A DNA stretch of 64,000 nucleotides, from contig NZ_CP095043.1 of NCBI RefSeq assembly GCF_022919175.1, positions 868,001 through 932,000 of the forward strand, in the 5' to 3' direction. Position 1 is the stretch's first letter; each line of letters starts with the position of its first letter. The DNA comes from Leucobacter rhizosphaerae (lineage in GTDB: Bacteria; Actinomycetota; Actinomycetes; Actinomycetales; Microbacteriaceae). Position numbers and translations under genes: made by a program. Below the pieces are notes generated by a model that ran no database searches, was not told the origin of the DNA, and saw only the letters and a program-made list of their open reading frames with translations. Shown here piece after piece: positions 52,154 through 60,172 of the stretch.

Positions 52154-52225
52154 CTGGGGTACCTGGACTCGAACCAAGAACAAAGGTACCAGAAACCTCC
52201 GTGTTGCCAATTACACCATACCCCA
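52154..52225 (-). tRNA. tRNA-Gln (anticodon CTG)
   Basis: A 72-nt cloverleaf. Acceptor TGGGGTA pairs with TACCCCA and discriminator G; the anticodon loop is TTTCTGGT with CTG; the T-arm is CTTGGTTCGAGTCCAGG. CCA is not encoded. Partial copies of its 3' half occur at 49.2 kb and 42.1 kb in the same orientation, the pattern left by elements integrating at a tRNA 3' end. Confidence 0.95.
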
Positions 52226-52320
52226 AGGTGGAAACCCGACGCTCCGAGAAGCGCGGCACCGAGATTCAACTTTACCGTGTTTGATCCGGAACCTCAAATC
52301 ACCCGCCGCGCCCCCGGAGT

Positions 52321-52355
52321 GTCGGGATCCGGGATCCAAGATCCGGGATCCCGAC
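52321..52355 (-). terminator. hairpin after lysA
   Basis: A 16-bp stem with one mismatch (GTCGGGATCCGGGATC against GATCCGGGATCCCGAC) and a 3-nt loop lies 8 bp beyond the lysA stop. It is a strong structure without a U tract, likely a terminator for lysA and possibly also for the opposite direction. Confidence 0.75.
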
Positions 52356-52362
52356 CCGCGCG

Positions 52363-53667
52363 CTACCCCTCGATCGCGGGCGCGTGGGTGCGCAGCAGAT
52401 CCTCGTAGGTCTCCCGCCGCGCCACAACTCGAGCCGAGCCATCCTGCACGAACACCACCGCGGGCTTGAGCGCCCCGTTGTAGTTGTTCGCGAGCGTGTA
52501 CCCGTAGGCCCCGGTCGTCCCGACGACCGCGAGATCCCCGACCTTCGCGGCGGGCAGCGTGGCGCCGTCCACGATCAGGTCGCCCGACTCGCACTGGCGC
52601 CCCACGAGCTGCACCGACTCGGTCCACGGCTCGAGCACCCGCTCGGCGAGCAGCGCCTCGAAGCGCTGCCCCGTGAGCGCCGCGTCCATCTGGTCGGCGA
52701 GCCCGCCGTCGACTGCCACGAACGTCCGCCCGGTGTGCTTCACGGTGGTCACGCGGTACAGGGTGACGCCGGCGCGGGCGACGATCGACCGTCCCGGCTC
52801 GATCATGATCCGCGCGTCCGCCGGCAGATGCTCGCGCGCCGCGGACACGATGGCGTCGAGGTAGGCGTCGACCGACGGAGCGTCGTCGGCGTACGTGTAC
52901 TTCACGCCGAGCCCGCCGCCCACGTCGTACATGGGGAACTCCCCCGCGGTCGAGATCTTCTCGACGGCCTCGCCGAACTGCTCGACGTCCAGGATCTGCG
53001 ATCCGATGTGCAGGTGCACGCCCTCGAACTCCATCAGCGGGTGCGCCCGCATGCGCTCGATCGCCGCCAGCGCCTGATCCATGGGCAGCCCGAACTTCGA
53101 GTCGTCGCCACCGGTGGCCTGCGACGCGTGGGTCTTCGCCTCGACCCCGGGGATCACCCGCAGCAGCAGCTTCTGCGGCCGCTCGAGCAGACGCTCGAGG
53201 CGATCCAGCTCGTCGTCGTTGTCGACGATGATGGTGTCGATCCCGGCCTCGAGCGCCATGCGCAGCTCGGCGTCGCTCTTCGCGTTGCCGTGGAAGTGCA
53301 GCTTCGCGGGCGACACCCCTGCGGCGAGCGCCAGCTGCAGCTCTCCCCCGCCCGCGATGTCGACGGACAGGCCCTCCTCGGCGGCGAGCTGGTACATGCC
53401 GACCGCCGGGAACGACTTCGACGCGAACAGCACCTCCGAGTTCGGCCAGCGCGCGCTCAGGCCATCGACGAAGCGCCGGATCTGCCGCCGCAACCCCGCC
53501 TCGTCGTACACGTACAGAGGCGTGCCGAAGCGCTCCGCGAGCTCCGTCACCGACACCCCTCCGAGGTGCAGCACCCCCGCTTCATCGACGGCCGCCTCCT
53601 CGGGCAGCACGTCCCACAGCTCCGCAACGCGGGTGCCGGCGGGATCGGGACGGGTCAGCTTGCTCAT
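52363..53667 (-). CDS. lysA: diaminopimelate decarboxylase
   Basis: A 434-residue fold-III PLP decarboxylase converting meso-diaminopimelate to lysine. The PLP lysine is Lys84 in VLFASKSFP; HFHGNAKSDAELRMAL, VHLHIGSQI, GGGLGVKYTYADD (glycine-rich phosphate site), EPGRSIVARAG and CESGDLIVDG (catalytic Cys) are all present. ATG at 53667; length is typical (about 430-450). It stands alone between tRNA-Gln and the universal-stress operon, without the usual argS or hom neighbours. Confidence 0.94.
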   Translation of the reverse strand: MSKLTRPDPAGTRVAELWDVLPEEAAVDEAGVLHLGGVSVTELAERFGTPLYVYDEAGLRRQIRRFVDGLSARWPNSEVLFASKSFPAVGMYQLAAEEGLSVDIAGGGELQLALAAGVSPAKLHFHGNAKSDAELRMALEAGIDTIIVDNDDELDRLERLLERPQKLLLRVIPGVEAKTHASQATGGDDSKFGLPMDQALAAIERMRAHPLMEFEGVHLHIGSQILDVEQFGEAVEKISTAGEFPMYDVGGGLGVKYTYADDAPSVDAYLDAIVSAAREHLPADARIMIEPGRSIVARAGVTLYRVTTVKHTGRTFVAVDGGLADQMDAALTGQRFEALLAERVLEPWTESVQLVGRQCESGDLIVDGATLPAAKVGDLAVVGTTGAYGYTLANNYNGALKPAVVFVQDGSARVVARRETYEDLLRTHAPAIEG

Positions 53668-53775
53668 GATGGGGTCTGCTCCTGGGTGTGAGTGTTGGGT
53701 GGGATTGGTGATCGATGTTCGAACATCGCTGAGCCGCCATCATCTCACCGAGCTGCCATCTGATGGGCGCGAATG

Positions 53776-53832
53776 CGGTGGCAGATCGGCGAGACGGTGG
53801 CGGGCCGGCGAGACGGTGGCGGGTCGGCGAAG
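53776..53832. repeat. three 19-bp tandem units upstream of lysA
   Basis: CGGTGGCAGATCGGCGAGA, CGGTGGCGGGCCGGCGAGA and CGGTGGCGGGTCGGCGAAG follow one another exactly. They lie between the end of the universal-stress gene and the start of lysA, where the lysA promoter would be expected. Confidence 0.88.
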
Positions 53833-53850
53833 GTGGGACGGGGCGCGGGA

Positions 53851-54801
53851 TCAGCCCCGGGCAATATAGTCGTCGGTCGCCCGGCGCGGCACGAGCACCA
53901 CGGGCACCGGCGACGCCCGCAGGATCTTCGCGGCGTGCGACCCGAGCGAGATCCGCGCGAGCGGCCCCAGGCTGCTCGACCCGAGCAGCAGCACCTCGGT
54001 GGGCTGCCATTCGATCGCTCGCAGCGCCTCGTGCCAGTTCGAACCCGCACCGACGACGACCTCGACCGACTTCGGCGCGCGCCCGGACTGCTCGATCTCA
54101 CTCAGGATCTCGCGGGTGTGCGACCGGATCGTCGCCTCCCACTCGGCGATGACCTGGTCCTCGGCCTGGAGCCCGACCCCGGCGGCGGCATACGAGCGGG
54201 GCCGGGTGTGGAACGAGGCGATCCGGATCCCGGCACCGGCGTCGGCCGCGACCGCCGCACCGCCGAGCACCAGTTCGGCGGAGGTATCGGATCCGCTGTA
54301 GGCCGCGGTCACGCGGGTCAGGCGGGCAGGCTCGGCACCGCCAGCACCGCCGGCACCGGCGGCACCGGCACCAGCAGCCACCGCGAACCCGTGCGGCGCG
54401 ATCGCCACCGGGATCTCCGACGCCTGCAGCAACCCGAAGCTCACGGAGCCGAGGCCGATCCCCTCGCCGAGCTCACCGGCCGAGCCCACGACGAGGCGGA
54501 AGGCATCCTCCTCGGCGCACACCTCGAGCAGCCCGCGGCGCGCGCTCGACGCCCCGCGCACGACGGTGCGCACCCGGATGTCGCTCGGCACGGCCGCGAC
54601 CGCCTCGTCGAGCGCCGCGCGGGCGTTCGCGATGAGGAAGGTCTGGTACTCCGTGTCGACCCGGCTGTCGCTCGGCGGCCAGGCCACCGAATTGATCGAC
54701 GCGACGACGAGCTCGCGGTCGTACGAGCGCGCGAGGAGCACGCCGAGCTGGATCGCGGCCTCCGAGCGGTGGTTCGGCGCGACCCCGACGACGATGGTCA
54801 T
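53851..54801 (-). CDS. tandem-domain universal stress protein
   Basis: A 316-residue protein with two UspA domains (about 1-145 and 160-310). ATP-binding patterns are partial: the first domain has LVVGSAGELGEGIGLGSVSF, the second LLLGSSSLGPLARISLGSHA, both near the G-2x-G-9x-G(S/T) motif. A Gly/Ala linker separates them. The ATG overlaps the permease stop (ATGA), making it the third gene of decarboxylase-permease-USP and suggesting a stress-linked amino-acid module. Confidence 0.9.
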   Translation of the reverse strand: MTIVVGVAPNHRSEAAIQLGVLLARSYDRELVVASINSVAWPPSDSRVDTEYQTFLIANARAALDEAVAAVPSDIRVRTVVRGASSARRGLLEVCAEEDAFRLVVGSAGELGEGIGLGSVSFGLLQASEIPVAIAPHGFAVAAGAGAAGAGGAGGAEPARLTRVTAAYSGSDTSAELVLGGAAVAADAGAGIRIASFHTRPRSYAAAGVGLQAEDQVIAEWEATIRSHTREILSEIEQSGRAPKSVEVVVGAGSNWHEALRAIEWQPTEVLLLGSSSLGPLARISLGSHAAKILRASPVPVVLVPRRATDDYIARG

Positions 54802-56351
54802 CGGGACGACCCCTCGCCGGAGCCGCCGGAGCCGTCAGCGCCGGATCCCGAGCCACCGACCACATCGACAGTGCCGGTCTCCGCGTGATCCGCCGCGTCA
54901 CTCGCGAGCCGGTACTTGCCCGGGCCGGTGAGCACGATCATGCCGGTCTCGATCTGCTTGCCGAGGACGGAGTTCTTGCGGCCGGTGAAGGAGTACCAGA
55001 CCAGCACGAGCGCGGTCCAGATCGCGAACACGATGATGGTGATGGGGCGGAGGTCCTTGATGATCCAGAGGCAGCCGATGATCGAGAGGATCGGGATCAC
55101 CGGGTACAGCGGCACCCGGAACTTGCGCTCGAGATCCGGCTCGCGGCGGCGCAGCACCATGACCGCGACCGACACCACGAGGAACGCGGCGAGGGTGCCG
55201 ATCGACGTCATCTCGGCGAGGAAGTTGATGGGCAGCACGCCGGCGAGGATCGCGACGATCACCGACACGATGATGGTGTTCGCAACGGGGGTCATGGTGC
55301 GCGGGTTGACCTTCTGGAAGATCTTCGGCGCCATGCCGTCGCGCGACATCGCGAAGAGGATGCGCGTCTGGCCGTAGAGCACCACGAGGGTCACGCTGAA
55401 GATCGAGATCACGGCGCCCGCGGCGACCACGGTGCCGGGCCAGGTGGCCCCGACGATGTTCTCGAGGATCGCGGAGAGCCCCGCGCTCTGCCCTTCGAAC
55501 TCGCCCGAGGCCTGCGCCCCGAGTGCGGTGAGCGCCACGAGCACGTAGACGCCGGTCACCACGATCAGTGCGCCGATGAGGGCGATCGGGAGGTTGCGGC
55601 GCGGGTTCTTGGCCTCGTCACCCGCGGTGGCGACGGCGTCGAGCCCCACGAACGAGAAGAAGATGATGCCGGCGCCGGTCATGATCCCGGTGAAGCCGAA
55701 CGGCGCGAAGTTCGCGAAGTGGTCCATGTTCCAGCCGGTGATCCCGACGGCCACGAAGAAGAGCAGCACGGCGATCTTGATGAGCACCATGACGGTGTTC
55801 GCGGTGACCGAGTGCGAGGTGCCGCGGATCAGCAGCAGGCAGCACAGGCCGATGAGGATCACGGCCGGGAGGTTGATGATCCCGCCCTCCTCGGGTGCGT
55901 AGAGCAGCGCGTGCGGCAGCTCGAACCCGAAGAGGTTGGTGATGAGCTGGTTCACGTACTGCGACCAACCGACCGCGACCGCGGCGGTCGAGACGCCGTA
56001 CTCGAGCAAAAGACACGCGGCCACGCCCATCGCGGGCAGCTCGCCGAGCGTGCTGTAGGCGTAGGAGTAGGACGACCCCGAGACCGGCACGCTGCTCGCG
56101 AGCTCCGCGTAGCACAGCACCGAGAGCCCCGCGACGAGGCCGGCGATGATGAACGACCAGATCACGGCAGGCCCGGCGATCGGCACCGCCTCGGAGAGGA
56201 TGAAGAAGATCCCGGTGCCGATCGTGCCGCCGACGCCGATCATCATGAGCGGGAAGAGCCCGATGCTGCGCTTGAGCTGACTCCCCGACTCACCTCCGTC
56301 GCGCGGCACGGGCTTCACTCGAAAGAGCTGCTGTCGCAGGGTACTCGCCAT
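54798..56351 (-). CDS. APC-family amino acid permease
   Basis: A 517-residue transporter with twelve membrane helices of the amino acid-polyamine-organocation family. First helix GVGGTIGTGIFFILSEAVPIAGPAVI has the substrate-binding Gly motif; SFVGLDAVATAGDEAKNPRRNLP is the conserved helix 6-loop region. The C-terminal tail is Ser/Gly-rich. It lies 86 bp after the decarboxylase gene and overlaps the universal-stress gene, so it may import the substrate or exchange it for the amine. The particular amino acid is not determined. Confidence 0.92.
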   Translation of the reverse strand: MASTLRQQLFRVKPVPRDGGESGSQLKRSIGLFPLMMIGVGGTIGTGIFFILSEAVPIAGPAVIWSFIIAGLVAGLSVLCYAELASSVPVSGSSYSYAYSTLGELPAMGVAACLLLEYGVSTAAVAVGWSQYVNQLITNLFGFELPHALLYAPEEGGIINLPAVILIGLCCLLLIRGTSHSVTANTVMVLIKIAVLLFFVAVGITGWNMDHFANFAPFGFTGIMTGAGIIFFSFVGLDAVATAGDEAKNPRRNLPIALIGALIVVTGVYVLVALTALGAQASGEFEGQSAGLSAILENIVGATWPGTVVAAGAVISIFSVTLVVLYGQTRILFAMSRDGMAPKIFQKVNPRTMTPVANTIIVSVIVAILAGVLPINFLAEMTSIGTLAAFLVVSVAVMVLRRREPDLERKFRVPLYPVIPILSIIGCLWIIKDLRPITIIVFAIWTALVLVWYSFTGRKNSVLGKQIETGMIVLTGPGKYRLASDAADHAETGTVDVVGGSGSGADGSGGSGEGSSR

Positions 56352-56437
56352 GGGTGTCTTCTCCAGACTTCCTCGTCTTGCGGGCCGATCGACCCTGGTG
56401 CGTGAATCCGTGCCCCGGGGATCGGGGCTCGGCAGGC

Positions 56438-58024
56438 TTACGGTCGCGTGTTCGTGCTGCGGAGCACGCGGAACCGGGTGACGCCAGAGTCGATGGCCCC
56501 CCGCACGTAGCCGGTGGGCGACGCGGCGACCGCGTGGAGGAACTCCACGGTCTGCGGGGTGATCTCCTCGCCGGGCATCACGTTCGGGATCCCCGGCGGG
56601 TAGGCCGCCAGCGTATCAGCGGAGACCCGGCCGACGGCCTCGGCCGCGGTGACGACCTCGGTCGCGCCGAAGAATCCGTCGCGCGGGGTGACCCGCAGGG
56701 CACCGGGATCCGGCAGCGCCGGGAACTCGGCGGCGTTCGCGACCGCGACCCGCTCGGCACCGGCCTCGGGCGACTCGACGGCGGCGACGAGCGCGCGGAA
56801 GACCGCGTCGACGTCGGGCGCCTTGCCCGCACCGATCACCGCGACGAGCGACGTCGCCGTGGACATCTCGAAGTACAGGTCGTCGGTCTCGATGAGACGC
56901 TGCCGCAACCAGTGCCCGCTGACCCCCGCGCCCGACACGTCGATCGGCACCCGCAGCAGGTCGGTGTCGACGATGTCGTTGAAACGCTCGAACGTGTCGC
57001 TCACGACCGCGAAACGGGCGTCGGTGCGCAGCAGCTCGCGGAAGCGCTGCGCGGTCTCGACGGAGCGGCCGATCGCGGTCTCGCCGGTGGCGAGCGCGTG
57101 CCGGGCGATGTCGAGCGAGGCGCGCAGGATCGCGCTGGTCGAGGTCGAGGCGGTCATGGCGAACGCGCGCTCGATGAGGGGCTCGAGCTGGTCGGCGAAC
57201 GGGCCGTCGCCGAGGTGCAGCATGGCCGACTGGGTGAGGGATCCTGCGAGCTTGTGCGTGCTGGAGACGACGAGGTCGGCGCCGAGGCGGGCGGGCGACT
57301 CCGGGAGCGCGGGGTGGAAGCCGAAGTGGGGACCCCACGCGCCGTCGACGATGAGCGGTACGCCGTGGGCGTGGGCGACCTCGGACAGTCCGCGCACGTC
57401 GGAGACGGAGCCGAAGTAGCTGGGCGACACGATGTAGACGGCCGCGGCGGCGCGCTGCTCCCGTTCTGCCGCGGTCAGCGCGGCATCGAGCGCCTCGGGC
57501 GACACCCCGTGCGCCATGCCGTGCGCGGCATCGACCGAGGGGAAGACGAAGGACGGGGTGAGCCCAGCGAGCAGCACGCCGTCGCTGAAGCTCGAGTGCG
57601 CGCTGCGCTGCGACAGGATGTGCTCGCCGAGTCCGCGCACCGCGAGCGCCGCCGTGCGGTTGGCCTGCGAGGCGCCGTTCGTGAGGAACCAGGTGCGCCG
57701 CGCACCCCAGGCGTCGGCCGCGAGGGCGAGCGCCTGATCGAGCGGAGAGTCCTCGCCGAGGTCGATGCCCTCGATGAGCATCGGCACGTCGAGCCGGAGG
57801 GTGCGCTCCCCCAGGAACTCGGCCAGCCGGCCGCTCACCCCGTGGTCGGTGCCGCCGTGCCCGGGCACCATGAGCTGCACGGGCTCGCGGGCGACGAACC
57901 GCTCGAGCGCGTCCGCGTAGGGGGTGGCGGCGTGGCGGGCGGGGTCGAGCCGAGTCGCCTCGGTGCGGGTCGCCTCGGTGCGGGTGCGATCGACGTCCGT
58001 GTCTGCGGGCAGGGCATAGAGCAT
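56438..58024 (-). CDS. Orn/Lys/Arg decarboxylase-type PLP enzyme
   Basis: A 528-residue fold-I decarboxylase. PVQLMVPGHGGTDHGVS, WFLTNGASQANRTAAL, LIVDGAWGPHFGFHP (PLP Asp) and VVSSTHKLAGSLTQSAML (Schiff-base Lys) are family signatures; the C-terminal AAYPPGIPNVMPGEEI also matches. It lacks the large N-terminal wing domain of E. coli inducible enzymes, like the Bacillus SpeA type. A repeated TRTEATRTEATR stretch lies near the start. ATG at 58024 has AGGA 7 nt upstream. With the permease and stress protein it could provide acid tolerance or polyamine synthesis (inference). Confidence 0.9.
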   Translation of the reverse strand: MLYALPADTDVDRTRTEATRTEATRLDPARHAATPYADALERFVAREPVQLMVPGHGGTDHGVSGRLAEFLGERTLRLDVPMLIEGIDLGEDSPLDQALALAADAWGARRTWFLTNGASQANRTAALAVRGLGEHILSQRSAHSSFSDGVLLAGLTPSFVFPSVDAAHGMAHGVSPEALDAALTAAEREQRAAAAVYIVSPSYFGSVSDVRGLSEVAHAHGVPLIVDGAWGPHFGFHPALPESPARLGADLVVSSTHKLAGSLTQSAMLHLGDGPFADQLEPLIERAFAMTASTSTSAILRASLDIARHALATGETAIGRSVETAQRFRELLRTDARFAVVSDTFERFNDIVDTDLLRVPIDVSGAGVSGHWLRQRLIETDDLYFEMSTATSLVAVIGAGKAPDVDAVFRALVAAVESPEAGAERVAVANAAEFPALPDPGALRVTPRDGFFGATEVVTAAEAVGRVSADTLAAYPPGIPNVMPGEEITPQTVEFLHAVAASPTGYVRGAIDSGVTRFRVLRSTNTRP

Positions 58025-58100
58025 GCGACCATCCTGTCGGCGCGGGCGGGCGGGCGGAATCCCCGAGACGACTCTGGCGTCACATACACTGGCTGTGACT

Positions 58101-58115
58101 GATCGAGCCTCGATC
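58101..58115. promoter_or_regulatory. GATCGAGCCTCGATC palindrome between LysR and decarboxylase genes
   Basis: A perfect 7-1-7 palindrome in the 120-bp divergent region, 30 bp from the LysR gene start. It suits binding by a dimeric regulator; LysR proteins favour T-N11-A sites, and this one offers that spacing (T at 58103 and A at 58113 are close to it). Unproven. Confidence 0.45.
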
Positions 58116-58144
58116 CTGTCGACCAAATACGTGATAGGTGACCC

Positions 58145-59110
58145 ATGATCGATCTGCGACAGCTGCAGGCGCTGCGCGCCGTGCACAGCGAGGGATCCGT
58201 GACCCGCGCGGCCCGGCTGCTCGGCTGGAGCCAGCCCACGGTCGACTACCACCTGCACAACCTCGATCGACTCATCGGCGGCTCCGTGCTGCAGCGCTCG
58301 ACCCGCGGCAGCACCCTCACCCCCGTCGGCCACCTCGTGCTCGAGCGCGCGCACGAGATCCTCTCGCTCAGCGACCGCACGCTCCGCGACGCCCGCGAGC
58401 TCACCCAGATGGGCCAGGTGCGCCTGCGCTTCGGCACGTTCCCGACCGCGGCCGCGCGGCTTCTCCCCTCGATCGTCGCCCAGGTGAACGACCTCGGGAT
58501 CGACATCGACGCCGTGCTCGAGGAGGTCGCGCCGCTCGTCACGCACGTCAATCAGCGCAAGCTGGACGCCGTGCTCGTGTACTCGGTGCCGGGGTACGAC
58601 CTGCCGTTCCGCGGCGACATCATCGCGACCGAGGTGCTGCGGGATCCGCTCATGCTCGCACTGCCCGAGGGCCATCCGCTGGCGAGCCGATCCTCCATCG
58701 ACATCGCGACGCTCCTCACGCTGCACGAGGAGCAGTGGCTGCTCGGCGCCACCGAGAACGACCCCATGGACAGTGTGGTCGTCGACGCCTTCGCGGCGGC
58801 CGGCCTCACGCTCAACGTCGCGATCCGCACCGACGACTTCCAGGTGATGCTCGCCATGATCGCCGCGCGCATGGTGATCGGGCTGGTGGCGAAGCTCGCG
58901 ACCGGACCGACGCACCCGGGGGTCGTGCTGCGGCCCATCGAGGATCCGTCGTTCGCGCGCTCCGTATTGCTCGCGGCCCCGGCCGCGGGCGGTTCAGGAT
59001 CCGCTGCTGTTCGGGGATCCGCTGGTGCGACCGGCGGGCCCGGCCAGCCCTCAACGGCGGTGCGCCAGCTCGCCGCGGCGATCCGGCACGCGGTGGGGGC
59101 GCTCGAATGA
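58145..59110 (+). CDS. LysR-family transcriptional regulator
   Basis: A 321-residue LysR regulator: winged HTH at residues 1-60 (LRAVHSEGSVTRAARLLGWSQPTVDYHLHNLDRL) and a periplasmic-binding-like effector domain (about 90-290). The C-terminal tail is Gly/Ser/Ala-rich. It is divergent from the decarboxylase operon and its stop overlaps the start of the transporter gene (ATGA). It may therefore control either or both. Effector unknown. Confidence 0.9.
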   Translation: MIDLRQLQALRAVHSEGSVTRAARLLGWSQPTVDYHLHNLDRLIGGSVLQRSTRGSTLTPVGHLVLERAHEILSLSDRTLRDARELTQMGQVRLRFGTFPTAAARLLPSIVAQVNDLGIDIDAVLEEVAPLVTHVNQRKLDAVLVYSVPGYDLPFRGDIIATEVLRDPLMLALPEGHPLASRSSIDIATLLTLHEEQWLLGATENDPMDSVVVDAFAAAGLTLNVAIRTDDFQVMLAMIAARMVIGLVAKLATGPTHPGVVLRPIEDPSFARSVLLAAPAAGGSGSAAVRGSAGATGGPGQPSTAVRQLAAAIRHAVGALE

Positions 59111-60066
59111 GCGCGCGCGCGTTCCTCGACCGCCACCAGGTCGCGTTCTGCCTCGCGGCGATCGGTTTCGGCGCAGTGCTCGGGCTCGCCGCGCCGGTCG
59201 TGGCCCACCCGGCCGAGATCCTGATCACACCGGTGCTCGCGCTGCTGCTCTACGCGACCTTCCTCGGCGTCCCGTTCGGGCGACTCGGACGATCGCTGCG
59301 CGACGGTCGGTTCCTGGCGACCGTGCTCGCGGTGAACGTCGTCGCGGTGCCGGCGGTCGTGTGGCTCGTGACCCGGCCGATTGCCGACCAGCAGCCGCTG
59401 CTCATCGGCGCACTGCTCGTGCTGCTCACCCCGTGCGTCGACTACGTCGTGGCGTTCACCGGGCTGGCGGGCGGGGCGAAGGATCGTCTGCTCGCCGCCA
59501 CACCGCTCCTCATGATCGGGCAGATGCTCACGCTGCCGCTCTTCCTCGGCTGGTTCGCCGGTCCGTCGTTCGCCGCTGAGCTCGACCTGAGGCCGTTCAT
59601 CGAGGCGTTCATCTGGCTGATCGTGGTGCCGCTCGGGGCGGCCGGGGTGACGCAGGCGATCGGGCGCACACGCGGGGGCCGGCTCCTCCGATCCGCCGGC
59701 GAAACGGGCATGGTGCCGCTCATGATGCTCACCCTCGCCACCGTGGTCGCCTCGCAGGTCGGCGCGGTCGGCGCGCGGCTCGGCGAGCTCGCTGCGCTGA
59801 TCCCGCTGTACCTCGGATTCGCCGTGCTGCTGGTGGCAGTGGGGCTCGTCGCGGGCCGGTGGGCCGGACTCGACGTGGCGGGTCGGCGCGCAGTGGTGTT
59901 CAGCGGGGTGACGCGCAACTCGCTCGTGGTGCTGCCGCTCGCACTCGCGCTGCCGCCGGCCTTCGCGATCACGCCGCTCGCCGTGGTGACGCAGACGCTC
60001 GTCGAGCTGGTGCTCATGGTGGTGCTGGTGCGCGTGGTGCCGATGCTGGTGCGAACCCGGGCCTAA
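59107..60066 (+). CDS. arsenite/bile-acid:sodium symporter family transporter
   Basis: A 319-residue membrane protein with about ten helices of the SBF/ACR3 clan. LITPVLALLLYATFLGVPFGRL, LLTPCVDYVVAFTGLAGGAKDRLLAATPLL and VVFSGVTRNSLVVLPLALALP match the arsenic-resistance-like group; the single Cys in TPCVDYV corresponds to the conserved Cys of ACR3 proteins. No arsR or arsC gene is near, so arsenite export is not assured. It is translationally coupled to the LysR gene. Confidence 0.85.
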   Translation: MSARAFLDRHQVAFCLAAIGFGAVLGLAAPVVAHPAEILITPVLALLLYATFLGVPFGRLGRSLRDGRFLATVLAVNVVAVPAVVWLVTRPIADQQPLLIGALLVLLTPCVDYVVAFTGLAGGAKDRLLAATPLLMIGQMLTLPLFLGWFAGPSFAAELDLRPFIEAFIWLIVVPLGAAGVTQAIGRTRGGRLLRSAGETGMVPLMMLTLATVVASQVGAVGARLGELAALIPLYLGFAVLLVAVGLVAGRWAGLDVAGRRAVVFSGVTRNSLVVLPLALALPPAFAITPLAVVTQTLVELVLMVVLVRVVPMLVRTRA

Positions 60067-60091
60067 CGCGCCACGGGTTCCGAGACGACCA

Positions 60092-60123
60092 GCGCGGCCC
60101 GCCGTTCGTGGGGCGGACCGCGC
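60092..60123. terminator. bidirectional hairpin between convergent genes
   Basis: GCGCGGCCCGCC (60092-60103) and GGCGGACCGCGC (60112-60123) form a 12-bp stem with one mismatch and an 8-nt loop, between the transporter and the surface protein. No T tract. Confidence 0.65.
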
Positions 60124-60172
60124 AGGTCAGTGTCGATCGCAGCGGATCAGCCGCGCGGGGTGCTCAGCCGGA

